DNA of 8,752 nt from positions 1 through 8,752 of the forward strand of contig CAJYIL010000337.1 in assembly GCA_913774795.1 (NCBI GenBank). The letters run 5' to 3'. Positions 1 through 7,440 of the stretch are shown in pieces. Below the pieces are notes generated by a model that had not been told where the DNA came from, did no database searches, and saw nothing but the letters and a program-made list of their open reading frames with translations. This DNA is from Pseudobdellovibrionaceae bacterium (GTDB lineage Bacteria; Bdellovibrionota; Bdellovibrionia; Bdellovibrionales; JAMPXM01). How positions within the stretch are numbered: the first letter of the stretch is position 1; every line of letters starts with the position of its first letter. The translations under genes were made by a program, and so were the position numbers.

Positions 1-2
1 AT

Positions 3-434
3 TTTCCGTCGCCGGCGCTCTGGATCCCGGTCCTCATTTACGTCGCTCTTCACCGCTCGACTCTTGAAACGATCATCTATTCGTACCTCACCGCGTTCGT
101 TCTCGCTTCGATGACGGCGATGCCCGAAGGCGTGTTGATGGTGTCTTGCTTAGGCGTGGCCCTCACGGCGCAAGTCTTCAAAAAACGGATTTACTGGAAC
201 AGCGCAAGCTACGTCATGATGGTGACAGGTCTCGGCGCTCTTCTCTTTCAGATTTATCACTGGGGCGCCACGTACGTGTTTGGTGATCCGCTTTCGTCTC
301 CCGCCGTCATCGACTGGTTGATCGAAGCGCTTCTCACTCCGCTCGTCGCTCCGCTTTTGTTCCCGGTGTTCCGATTCATCGATCACATGACTGATCGCGA
401 ACTGGCCCCGGAAGCAACCGCGCGAATTTCATAA
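3..434 (+). CDS. mreD: Rod shape-determining protein MreD, 5'-truncated by the window edge
   Basis: The frame is open from the first bases of the window to TAA at 432-434, giving 143 visible C-terminal residues; the true start lies upstream. MreD is an inner-membrane elongasome subunit that links MreC and the MreB filament to the wall synthases RodA and PBP2. The visible part is strongly hydrophobic, with probable membrane segments around WIPVLIYVAL, a segment beginning YSYLTAFVLASM, GVLMVSCLGVALTAQVF, YVMMVTGLGALLF and LLTPLVAPLLFPVF, and a charged cytoplasmic tail. The pattern TLETIIYSYLTAF...EG followed by a late TPL(V)AP segment is typical of MreD. Assignment rests on this weakly conserved pattern plus position: it ends 16 bp before mrdA, in the usual mreBCD-mrdA-rodA order. 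An internal ATG at 111 is unlikely to be a start because the reading frame continues through a membrane segment upstream of it. Confidence 0.78.
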   Translation, partial: FPSPALWIPVLIYVALHRSTLETIIYSYLTAFVLASMTAMPEGVLMVSCLGVALTAQVFKKRIYWNSASYVMMVTGLGALLFQIYHWGATYVFGDPLSSPAVIDWLIEALLTPLVAPLLFPVFRFIDHMTDRELAPEATARIS

Positions 435-450
435 GAAGGTTTGGCAGCAA

Positions 451-2448
451 ATGGCTCAGTACGTAGCGAACGAGCATGAAGCGAAAGAGTACCTCCCGCG
501 GTACCGCATCCTCTACATGCTCATCGGTTTTACCTTCACGCTCTTCTTCATCCGTTTGTGGTATCTGCAGATCATCAACGGCGCCGAACTTCGCGCGTTC
601 TCGGAGCAAAACTCGATCAAAGAAACGAAGATCGCGGCCCCGCGCGGAATCATCTACGACCGTAACGGCGAAATTCTTGTCGAGAACTTGCCGGGCTTCG
701 AAGTGACTCTCTCTCCTCAGTACGTCGGCCGCGATCTCGAGACGACCGCCGAAGCGGTCGGAAAAGCGCTTAACATGGCGCCGGCGACGATCGTGCAAAT
801 GGTGCAACGATCGAAGAAGTTGAACGGCCCCTTTCGCGTCGTGAAATTGAAAGACAACCTCTCGCGTGATGAGATCTTCAACCTTGAGATCATCAAGAAC
901 GAGTACGCGGGCCTCGACATTCGTGAAAACGTCTTGAGGAGTTATCCGCTCAAAGCCGATGGCGCTCAGCTTTTCGGCTACGTCGGTGAAGTCTCGAAGC
1001 GCCAACTTCCTATCTTAAACGAAAAATACGGCGAGAAACTAAAGCTCCAGCAAGGCGACATCATCGGTAAAGCCGGTCTCGAAGAAATTCTTGATCTCGA
1101 TCTGCGCGGCAAAGACGGAATTTCGGTTCAACAGGTTGATGCCAGAGGCCGCGAAACACAAAACGGCGAATCCAAACTTCTCGGCAACCTCACCGGTATC
1201 GTGCAAGCGACTCCGGGCAACAACGTTGTCTTGACGGTCGATAAAGACATTCAAGATACGGCGTACCGCGCGTTCGTCGGCCAAGGATTCATCGGCGGTC
1301 TCGTCGCGATGAAATCAAACGGTGAAGTGCTCGCGTGGGTCTCGGGCCCATCGTATGACCCAAACGAATTCTCGACGGGCATCTCGGGTTCTCTTTGGTC
1401 GAAGTTAATCAACGACCCCGATCGCCCTTTGAGAAACAAGGTCATCCAAGATCACAACTCGCCAGGCTCGACGTTCAAACCGCTCATCGCGACCGCCGCT
1501 CTTTCTGAAGGCGTCATCACGCCGACCACGATCGTGAACGCGCCAGGTTCGATGCGATTCGGTAACCGCGTTTATCATGATCACCAAAGAGGCGGAGAAG
1601 GAAACATCACGGTCTCCGAAGCCATCGAACGTTCATCGAACGTGTTCTTCTACAAAATGGGAATCGCTCTCGGCATCGAGAAGATGTTCCGGTACATCTC
1701 GAACTTCGGGATTGGCAAAAAGACAGGCATCGAACTCCAAGGCGAACGCTCGGGCCTGATGCCATCACCTGAATGGAAGAAACAAACGATCGGTGAAGAA
1801 TGGCAGCCAGGCGAAAACTTGTCGGTCGCGATCGGGCAAGGTTTCGTTTTGACGACTCCCCTTCAAATGGCGATCGCCTACAACGCGATTGCGAACTACG
1901 GCAAGGTCGTCAAGCCGTTCGTTGTTCGCAAGATTATGTCGCCTGAAAACAAAGTCATCACGGAGTTCGAACCGAAGATCGTGAAAGACTTTGGCGATCC
2001 GAATGGTGAATTTAAAGTGAAACGCGAGGTCTTCGATACCGTTCGCGAAGCCATGAGACGAGTCGTCAACGGCACACGCGGGACTGCTCGCGGATCAAAA
2101 CTCAAGTTCGTCGAGATCGCCGGCAAGACCGGAACATCGCAAGTCATGTCGTTCGCCGCAAATGACATTTACTCGACCTGCGAGAATCGTCCGAAGTACC
2201 AACGTCACCACGGCTGGTTTATCGGTTATGCGCCCGCAGACAACCCCGAGATCGCCTTTGGCATTTTGGCCGAGCACGCGTGCCACGGATCGAACGCGGC
2301 CCGCGTCGCAAAAGAAATCGTTCAATCCTACGTCGCTAAATATCACCCTGAGTGGCTGACTCGCGAGACCGACAAAAAAGGGACGAAGCCCGTCATTCAA
2401 ATTCAAACTCCGGCGACAGAACCTGAGCCAGAAGCCGAGGTCGACTAA
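451..2448 (+). CDS. mrdA: Penicillin-binding protein 2, elongasome transpeptidase
   Basis: PBP2 is the D,D-transpeptidase that crosslinks new peptidoglycan during cell elongation, acting in the periplasm with RodA. The 665-residue product is slightly longer than E. coli PBP2 (633). It has a short cytoplasmic start, one N-terminal membrane anchor at about residues 19-42, a pedestal/dimerisation region (APRGIIYDRNGE near 65-80), and a transpeptidase domain with all three active-site motifs: S340-T-F-K343 (catalytic Ser340), S395-S-N397 and K559-T-G-T562. The C-terminal tail of about 25 residues is Pro/Glu-rich. The ATG at 451 follows an AAGAAGG Shine-Dalgarno-like run at 433-439, which overlaps the mreD stop, so the two genes are probably translated from one mRNA. 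A Cys/His-rich patch (C577, H586, H587, H609, C611, H612) lies after the KTG motif. Identity is clear from the motifs and from the rodA gene directly after it. Confidence 0.96.
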   Translation: MAQYVANEHEAKEYLPRYRILYMLIGFTFTLFFIRLWYLQIINGAELRAFSEQNSIKETKIAAPRGIIYDRNGEILVENLPGFEVTLSPQYVGRDLETTAEAVGKALNMAPATIVQMVQRSKKLNGPFRVVKLKDNLSRDEIFNLEIIKNEYAGLDIRENVLRSYPLKADGAQLFGYVGEVSKRQLPILNEKYGEKLKLQQGDIIGKAGLEEILDLDLRGKDGISVQQVDARGRETQNGESKLLGNLTGIVQATPGNNVVLTVDKDIQDTAYRAFVGQGFIGGLVAMKSNGEVLAWVSGPSYDPNEFSTGISGSLWSKLINDPDRPLRNKVIQDHNSPGSTFKPLIATAALSEGVITPTTIVNAPGSMRFGNRVYHDHQRGGEGNITVSEAIERSSNVFFYKMGIALGIEKMFRYISNFGIGKKTGIELQGERSGLMPSPEWKKQTIGEEWQPGENLSVAIGQGFVLTTPLQMAIAYNAIANYGKVVKPFVVRKIMSPENKVITEFEPKIVKDFGDPNGEFKVKREVFDTVREAMRRVVNGTRGTARGSKLKFVEIAGKTGTSQVMSFAANDIYSTCENRPKYQRHHGWFIGYAPADNPEIAFGILAEHACHGSNAARVAKEIVQSYVAKYHPEWLTRETDKKGTKPVIQIQTPATEPEPEAEVD

Positions 2449-3569
2449 TGATCGGTAGCCAAGTTGAAGGCCGAACCTTCTTAAAAAAGATCGACTGGAA
2501 TTTCGCCGCCGTCATCGTCGGCCTTAACATCATCGGTCTCATCAACGTCTTCTCCGCGACTCACGGTCACAACGAGATGGGCGGAACAGACCGACTCTTC
2601 TGGTCACAAGTCTTCTGGCTCTGTGTGGGCTGGGCCTTTTATTTCGCGGCGACGCTCATCGATTACAACCTGTTCGTGCGCCTTGCCTACGTGATTTACG
2701 GTTTGAACTTAGGCGCACTCGTCGCGGTGAAGTTCGTGGGAAAAACCGCCCTCGGCGCGACCCGCTGGCTCGACTTTGGCTTCTTCTCCTATCAGCCGTC
2801 CGAGTCGATGAAAGTCGCGCTCGTTCTTATTCTCGCGAAAGTCATGTCGACAAAATCTCACCCCGAGGGATTGGGCCTAAGACAACTCATCTTACCGCTC
2901 GTCTTAATTGGTATTCCGTTTCTCGTCACCGCCGAGCAGCCCGATCTCGGAACCGCGATGATGCTGGGACTGATCGGCATTTCGATCCTCTTTTTCTTAC
3001 GCATCCAGCGCACCATCTTGATCGTCGTAACCGTGATCGGAATTGTCTGCGCCACCGGTGCCTGGTTCTTCGCGCTTCACGATTATCAGAAAGATCGTGT
3101 CTATACCTTCATCGATCCGTCTCGTGATCCACGCGGAAAAGGTTATAACTCGATTCAATCGAAAATCGCCGTAGGCTCGGGCCGCGTTTTCGGTAAAGGT
3201 TTTAGAAAAGGCACCCAGTCACAGCTTGAGTTCTTGCCCGAGCGCCACACCGATTTCATCTACTCGGTTCTTTCTGAAGAATATGGATTCATCGGTTCGA
3301 TGGCGGTCGTGTCACTCTTCGCGATGCTTTTTTTATTGATGATCGGCATCGCTCAAAAAGCGCGCGACAAGGCCGGAGCGATTTTGGTGATCGGCGTCTT
3401 GAGTATTCTGTTCTGGCACCAATTCATTAATATCGGAATGGTCACAGGGCTTTTGCCAATCGTCGGGATCCCTCTTCCTCTGCTTTCCTACGGCGGCACG
3501 AACATGCTGACGATCATGCTCTCACTTGGGTTTATCTCGTCGGTCAGTTACCGCCGTCATATGTTCTAA
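2448..3569 (+). CDS. rodA: RodA, SEDS-family peptidoglycan glycosyltransferase
   Basis: RodA is the integral-membrane SEDS polymerase that makes glycan strands from lipid II during elongation, in complex with PBP2. The 373-residue product matches the family length and is hydrophobic throughout, with about ten probable membrane segments. Family signatures are visible: AEQPDLGT at 162-169, LPERHTDFIYSVLSEEYGF with the conserved Asp at about residue 269 in the large extracytoplasmic loop, and near the C terminus the run GLLPIVGIPLPLLSYGGTN, typical of RodA/FtsW. RodA rather than FtsW is inferred from its place directly after mrdA. The start codon shares one base with the mrdA stop (TAATG), which suggests translational coupling and equal output of the two partners. 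This is the last gene of the elongasome operon; a 121-bp gap follows. Confidence 0.96.
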   Translation: MIGSQVEGRTFLKKIDWNFAAVIVGLNIIGLINVFSATHGHNEMGGTDRLFWSQVFWLCVGWAFYFAATLIDYNLFVRLAYVIYGLNLGALVAVKFVGKTALGATRWLDFGFFSYQPSESMKVALVLILAKVMSTKSHPEGLGLRQLILPLVLIGIPFLVTAEQPDLGTAMMLGLIGISILFFLRIQRTILIVVTVIGIVCATGAWFFALHDYQKDRVYTFIDPSRDPRGKGYNSIQSKIAVGSGRVFGKGFRKGTQSQLEFLPERHTDFIYSVLSEEYGFIGSMAVVSLFAMLFLLMIGIAQKARDKAGAILVIGVLSILFWHQFINIGMVTGLLPIVGIPLPLLSYGGTNMLTIMLSLGFISSVSYRRHMF

Positions 3570-3575
3570 GCTGAA

Positions 3576-3602
3576 GGCGCACCAGTCTCGATCTGATGCG
3601 CC
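3576..3602 (+). terminator. Weak hairpin after rodA, possible operon end
   Basis: GGCGCA (3576-3581) pairs with TGCGCC (3597-3602). Inside this, CAG (3583-3585) pairs with CTG (3593-3595) across one C/A mismatch, leaving a 7-base loop. It starts seven bases after the rodA stop. No run of T follows, so it is not a standard intrinsic terminator; it may be a processing or mRNA-protecting hairpin, or a Rho-dependent end. The rest of the gap (3603-3690) shows no hexamer pair I would call a promoter. Confidence 0.25.
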
Positions 3603-3690
3603 GACCACCGCCCAAAGTCGAGTCCGGTTTAGCTGCCACCCTTTTTCGTCGATAAAGGATGTGGGCGTTTGCCTGGTAGGATAAGGGTTC

Positions 3691-5622
3691 ATGCAAAGAG
3701 ACGAAATCAACATTCTCATCGTCGAAGACGACGCGAATTTAGGGAAAGCGATTTACGAAGCTTTCACTCGCTCGGGCTTTAAGGCTTCGCATGTGACGAA
3801 GCCCGATGAGGCGCTTTCGATTCTCAAGCTGACTTCGTTCCAAGCCGCGATCGTCGACTGCATGCTGCCGAAAATGAACGGCCGCATGCTCGCAAAACAG
3901 ATTCGCACTGACTTTCCCGACATGCCGATCGTGCTCATGAGCGGTATTTACAAAGATAAGAACTTCGCGCGCGATGCGATGGCGGAGTGTGGTGCGGCCG
4001 CGTTTTTGACGAAACCTTTCGATCTGAAAGAAATGGTCACGACGCTCGAATCGAAATTCGACACCAAGCTCGAAGCGCCCTTAGCTCCGATGCAGGCTCT
4101 CTTGATGAAAGAGACTATCTCTCACAAAGAGCGCATCAAAGCCATCAACGACGCCGAAGAAGTTCACGGCTTCGATCTCCCGTGGGTTTTCTCTCTTTTG
4201 TTCCACCCGCGCGTGCATGGCCACTTGAATATCATCAGCCCCGATGGCGACGTCTGCGGTGTCGGTTTCCAAAATGGACAAATCGTTCAGGTCAACCAAA
4301 AGGACTCGAAGTCTTACTTCGGCGTTTTGATGGTCGAGTACGGCTTCGTCTCTCAAGAAGAGATCGAAGAAGTCATGCGAGTCACCGGCGGCAAGCAAAA
4401 GAAGATGGGCGAACGCCTCGTCGAAGCCAACGTTTTGTCGCCGCACGCGATTCAAATCGTCATGTCGGAGCAACAGGGCTTGCGTCTTTCGAAAACCGTC
4501 ATGGAGACCGGTGTTAAAATCAACTTCGTCGAAAGCGATGAGCTTCGCGAAGACGCCGTCACCGACCGCATCATTTACACCGAACTCTTGAACGAATGGC
4601 TTGTCTCGAAAGTGAAGCTCGATTGGCTGAAGTCGTTCTATCTTCCGTGGATGCGCTACAACATAAAACAGAATTCAGAGTACGCGGACAAGCACCGAGT
4701 CTTCTCGATTCCCGTCGTTCAGCGCGTACCGGAACTCATCACGCACCTGATGACAAAACCAACGCTTGAACAAGCGCTGGCGGAGTCGAACATCTCCGAA
4801 GAGTTCTTCTATCCGGCTCTCCACGCGCTTCTCGTCAGCCGCGTGATTCGTTTCGGCGAAGCTGCGGCTGTGATCGATACGTCGGCGCAAAAAAAGCGCC
4901 TCACCCGTTTGATCGTCGAACTCGAAAAGCAAAATCACTACGAGCGTCTGCACGTCATTCCGAAAGCGAAAGACGCGGATATTAAACGCAGCTACCACGA
5001 ACTCGCGAAGATTCTCCATCCGGATAAACTTGCGAAAGATGCTCCGAATGAAATCCGTGAGCTGGCCAAGAAATGTTTCTCGTTGATCGCAGAAGCTTAC
5101 GGCGTCTTGAGCGATGAAGGCAAAAAAGCCGGCTATCTTCTGGAGTTGGAGAAAGGCAAGGCCTCCGCGATTCTGGAGGCTGAACAACTCATCGAGACGG
5201 CGCGCCCTCTTCTCACCACGGGAGATTTCAAGAAGGCGAACGAGATGCTGGAGAAAGCGATCAAGTTGGCACCCCCGACTTCCGAGGCGCGTCTCCTTTT
5301 AATGTGGTCTCGCATGAAATCGAAACCGAGTGGAGATACGAACGAGAAAGTTCGCGACGAACTCGGCCAAATCGCGCCAGAAGACCGACATGGGCCGATT
5401 TATTATTTCGTTCGCGGATTAAATCTGCGACTTCTTGGCGATATCGAAAACGCGAAGAAAAACTTGGCGCACGCGACTTCGCTCGACCCAGATTTCATCG
5501 ACGCGAAACGCGAAATGGTTCTCGTTAATAATACGAAGCCTGCGGCAGGCGCCTCATCCGACTCTCTGCTCCGCGGCGATCTCAAAGATGTCGTGGGTAT
5601 GCTCTTTAAGAAAAAGAAGTAA
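3691..5622 (+). CDS. Multi-domain response regulator: receiver + DUF4388/PATAN-like + J domain + TPR
   Basis: This 643-residue protein joins signalling and chaperone-type modules. Residues 5-125 are a CheY-like receiver with all key residues: acidic D13/D14, phosphoacceptor D56 (IVDCMLPKMNG), S84 and K108 (LTKPF). Residues about 162-235 resemble DUF4388/PATAN (GHLNIISPDG..., FQNGQIVQV, then GVLMVEYGFVSQEEIEEVM). Residues about 238-275 resemble the small helical MshEN/GspE-N repeat (MGERLVEANVLSPHAI). A helical, possibly winged-helix part runs to about 405. A J domain spans about 414-485 with the HPD motif at 443-445, which in DnaJ proteins stimulates DnaK ATPase. TPR-like helices fill about 490-615, and the tail ends in KKKK. 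No DNA-binding output domain or membrane segment is evident. A TAGGA sequence at 3677-3681 serves the ATG at 3691. It probably acts through phosphorylation-gated protein contacts and possibly recruits DnaK; its target is unknown. Confidence 0.85.
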   Translation: MQRDEINILIVEDDANLGKAIYEAFTRSGFKASHVTKPDEALSILKLTSFQAAIVDCMLPKMNGRMLAKQIRTDFPDMPIVLMSGIYKDKNFARDAMAECGAAAFLTKPFDLKEMVTTLESKFDTKLEAPLAPMQALLMKETISHKERIKAINDAEEVHGFDLPWVFSLLFHPRVHGHLNIISPDGDVCGVGFQNGQIVQVNQKDSKSYFGVLMVEYGFVSQEEIEEVMRVTGGKQKKMGERLVEANVLSPHAIQIVMSEQQGLRLSKTVMETGVKINFVESDELREDAVTDRIIYTELLNEWLVSKVKLDWLKSFYLPWMRYNIKQNSEYADKHRVFSIPVVQRVPELITHLMTKPTLEQALAESNISEEFFYPALHALLVSRVIRFGEAAAVIDTSAQKKRLTRLIVELEKQNHYERLHVIPKAKDADIKRSYHELAKILHPDKLAKDAPNEIRELAKKCFSLIAEAYGVLSDEGKKAGYLLELEKGKASAILEAEQLIETARPLLTTGDFKKANEMLEKAIKLAPPTSEARLLLMWSRMKSKPSGDTNEKVRDELGQIAPEDRHGPIYYFVRGLNLRLLGDIENAKKNLAHATSLDPDFIDAKREMVLVNNTKPAAGASSDSLLRGDLKDVVGMLFKKKK

Positions 5623-5628
5623 CCGATC

Positions 5629-6399
5629 TTATTTGGGCTTCTTCGACTCGTCTTCTCTAAACAAGGCTTCCGCGAATTTGAGTTTCTCGGCATTGATTTT
5701 ATCCATCAAATCCTTGTCGCTCGCCGAGTCTTCCTTGAGCTTTTTCATCAATTGCTGAGCGCGCTCGCGCGGAAGAACTTTTTCGGCCGCCCCATTCGCG
5801 AGATCCTTTGCGTGATTCTCAAGAAAGGCGTCGTATTTATTTGATCGCTCGGAGCGCGCCGTCGCGCTCTTACCCGGTTTCGTTTTTGGATCCCACTCAG
5901 ACGACTCTTCGCCAAGTGATCCCAGTGCGCCGACAAGTTTTCCTCCGCCGGCCGATGAACCCTGGACGATGACGACTTGTTCATCGCGCGTCAGTTTTGC
6001 GGTCGCGAACTTTCGATATTTTTCCAGGAGAGGCTCGGAATTCAGCCCGGCCAACTGCGAAAGGAGACGAATCGCATTCTCACCGGTCGCGGGTATCTCG
6101 AGCAGTGCATCGATTGATTTTTCATCGTCTTTCGAAAGCGCGGGCGGAGCCGTCGTGTAACTGATCGCGATCCGCGGCGGCGGTCGCATTTGCTTTTTCA
6201 ACTGCCGCGAAAGTTTGACGCCGTCGACATTTCGACCGTGATGACTGGCGATCACGATATCAGGCAAAAATCCCAGCTGGGCATCGGCGACTTGCGAGTC
6301 TTTACTCAGTGAAAGCACATCGAAGCCGAGGCGCCGCAAGAAGGACTCAAGTCCCACCATTTGCTGAATTTCATCGATGACGAGCATCACTTTCCGCAT
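5629..6399 (-). CDS. Degenerate receiver (pseudo-receiver) protein with charged C-terminal region
   Basis: From the ATG at 6399 this is a 256-residue protein. Residues 1-115 follow the receiver pattern (RKVMLVIDE, LRRLGFDV, PDIVIAS...VDG, RIAISY, a segment ending ALLEIP). The phosphoacceptor Asp is replaced by S52, and the KP dipeptide reads I102-P103, so the Lys is gone. The Ser/Thr switch position (S80) and one acidic pair (D9/E10) remain. Phosphorylation in the normal way is therefore unlikely. Residues about 120-256 are polar, rich in Lys, Glu and Ser, with helical, coiled-coil-like stretches, and I do not recognise a domain there. A longer frame reaches back to an ATG at 6495, but this would overlap the divergent gene and adds 32 residues before the first beta strand, so 6399 is preferred; no good ribosome-binding site decides it. 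It ends 6 bp from the convergent receiver/J-domain gene, which suggests but does not prove a functional link. Confidence 0.75.
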   Translation of the reverse strand: MRKVMLVIDEIQQMVGLESFLRRLGFDVLSLSKDSQVADAQLGFLPDIVIASHHGRNVDGVKLSRQLKKQMRPPPRIAISYTTAPPALSKDDEKSIDALLEIPATGENAIRLLSQLAGLNSEPLLEKYRKFATAKLTRDEQVVIVQGSSAGGGKLVGALGSLGEESSEWDPKTKPGKSATARSERSNKYDAFLENHAKDLANGAAEKVLPRERAQQLMKKLKEDSASDKDLMDKINAEKLKFAEALFREDESKKPK

Positions 6400-6493
6400 T
6401 CGATAAGCGTAACTGCTTGGCGAGATCGCATCAACATTGCCCAGCGTATCAGGCGCTAGACTTCGGAACAGAGCGTTGCTACCTTGCCTGCAC
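6400..6493. promoter_or_regulatory. Divergent intergenic region, presumed to hold two promoters
   Basis: These 94 bp separate the start codons of the pseudo-receiver gene (leftward) and the glycosyltransferase gene (rightward), so transcription both ways should start here or nearby. I see no convincing -35/-10 pair on either strand: TTGCCC at 6437 and TAGACT are only 14 bases apart. There is no clear Shine-Dalgarno sequence in front of either ATG. The call is from gene layout only. Confidence 0.35.
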
Positions 6494-7393
6494 ATGTCTT
6501 CCGATCAGCACCGCATCCCCGTCTCCGGCTTCACCGTCATTCGCAATGGCAAACTCATGGGCTATCCCGTTCTCGAGAGCATCAAGAGCGTGCTGCCCTT
6601 GGTCGACGAAATGGTCGTCGGAGTCGGACAAAGCGACGACGGCACGCGTGAGATGATCGCCGCGATCGGTGATCCGAAAATCCGCATCTTCGACGCCTTC
6701 TGGGACACCAAGAAAACGAAAGGCGGCCTGATCCTCTCCGAGAAGACAAATGAGGCTCTCGATCACTGCCATCACGAATGGTGCTTGTATATTCAGGCTG
6801 ACGAGGTCATTCACGAAGACGACTACCCGCGCATTCGCGAGGCATTAGAGCGCCATGGTCGAAATCCGGAGATCCAGGGACTTCTTTTCAAATATATCCA
6901 CTTTTACAGCAGCTACTCGACGGTCGCCACTTCGCGAAAGTGGTACCGAAACGAAGTGCGCATGGTTCGGCGCACGACCGGGATTCGCTCCTGGAACGAC
7001 GCTCAAGGCTTTCGGGTCAACGGCGAAAAGCCGGTCGTGGCGCCTTCGGGCGCGCGTATTTTTCATTACGGCTGGGTCAAACCCCCGCAGCTCATGGGTC
7101 AAAAATCTAGGCTCTTCGAGCGACTGTGGCACGGCGACAAAAAGGATGGGGATTTCGAGAATTTCCAGTATGATCGCCAGTACGGTTTGCGAATGTACGA
7201 AGGCACGCATCCTGCGATCATGGCCCCTTTGGTGGCTTCGCAGAATTGGCAGTTTGATCCGCATCGAACGTGGGCGGAGTTTCGGTTCTCCGATTTGCGA
7301 TTGGTCTTGAGCGATTGGCTTGAGCGCATTTCGGGTTGGCGGATGGGCGAGTACAAACCGTACCGACTCGTTCGCGAGAACGAATCGAATTAA
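6494..7393 (+). CDS. Glycosyltransferase, family 2-like (GT-A fold)
   Basis: The 299-residue soluble product looks like an inverting GT-A glycosyltransferase that transfers a sugar from a nucleotide-sugar. The N-terminal half shows the usual order: a first strand with VSGFTVIRNGK (10-20), a helix starting YPVLESIKSVLPLVDE, then VVGVGQSDDGT (41-51), comparable to the SxDGT nucleotide-binding turn of family 2. The metal-binding DXD-type site is probably QADE at 101-104 (D103), preceded by WCLYI. The C-terminal half is rich in Arg, Trp and Tyr with no membrane segment (FHYGWVKPPQ, QKSRLFERLWHG), fitting an acceptor-binding region. The ATG at 6494 is chosen because the conserved strand begins about ten residues later; TTG codons at 6437 and 6476 are weaker options. 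The next gene is kdsA, so a role in LPS core or surface glycan synthesis is plausible. The exact sugar and acceptor cannot be told from sequence. Confidence 0.82.
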   Translation: MSSDQHRIPVSGFTVIRNGKLMGYPVLESIKSVLPLVDEMVVGVGQSDDGTREMIAAIGDPKIRIFDAFWDTKKTKGGLILSEKTNEALDHCHHEWCLYIQADEVIHEDDYPRIREALERHGRNPEIQGLLFKYIHFYSSYSTVATSRKWYRNEVRMVRRTTGIRSWNDAQGFRVNGEKPVVAPSGARIFHYGWVKPPQLMGQKSRLFERLWHGDKKDGDFENFQYDRQYGLRMYEGTHPAIMAPLVASQNWQFDPHRTWAEFRFSDLRLVLSDWLERISGWRMGEYKPYRLVRENESN

Positions 7394-7408
7394 ATTAAAA
7401 TTATTTAG

Positions 7409-7426
7409 CGGAGCCGTTTGGCTCCG
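7409..7426 (+). promoter_or_regulatory. Perfect hairpin abutting the kdsA ribosome-binding site
   Basis: CGGAGCC (7409-7415) and GGCTCCG (7420-7426) form a perfect 7-bp stem with a GTTT loop. The last G of the stem is also the first base of the likely Shine-Dalgarno GAGGAGA (7426-7432), which stands 8 bases before the kdsA ATG at 7441. No T-run follows on the + strand, so it is not a terminator for the glycosyltransferase gene. It could tune kdsA translation or mark an mRNA 5' end. The AT-rich run at 7391-7407 just upstream could contain a -10 element (TAAAAT at 7395), but no matching -35 is clear. Confidence 0.45.
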
Positions 7427-7440
7427 AGGAGAGATTGAAG

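Noticed and set aside
376..1005. Long open frame on the minus strand across mreD/mrdA
   Set aside because: It lies antisense to the clearly real mrdA, has an Arg/Asp/Val-rich composition typical of a reverse frame, and matches no family.
3655..3685. Sigma-28-like promoter (TAAA ... GATAA) before the receiver/J-domain gene
   Set aside because: The spacing between TAAA and GATAA is about 23 bases, against about 18 in the usual consensus, and the GCC before GATAA is missing.
5614..5643. Possible terminator between the two convergent genes (AAGAAG ... CTTCTT)
   Set aside because: Only a 6-bp A/T-rich stem with an 18-base loop, within coding sequence on both sides; too weak to call.
7394..7426. 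Terminator of the glycosyltransferase gene
   Set aside because: The hairpin at 7409-7426 has its A/T-rich run on the 5' side, not after the stem, so it cannot be an intrinsic terminator on the + strand.
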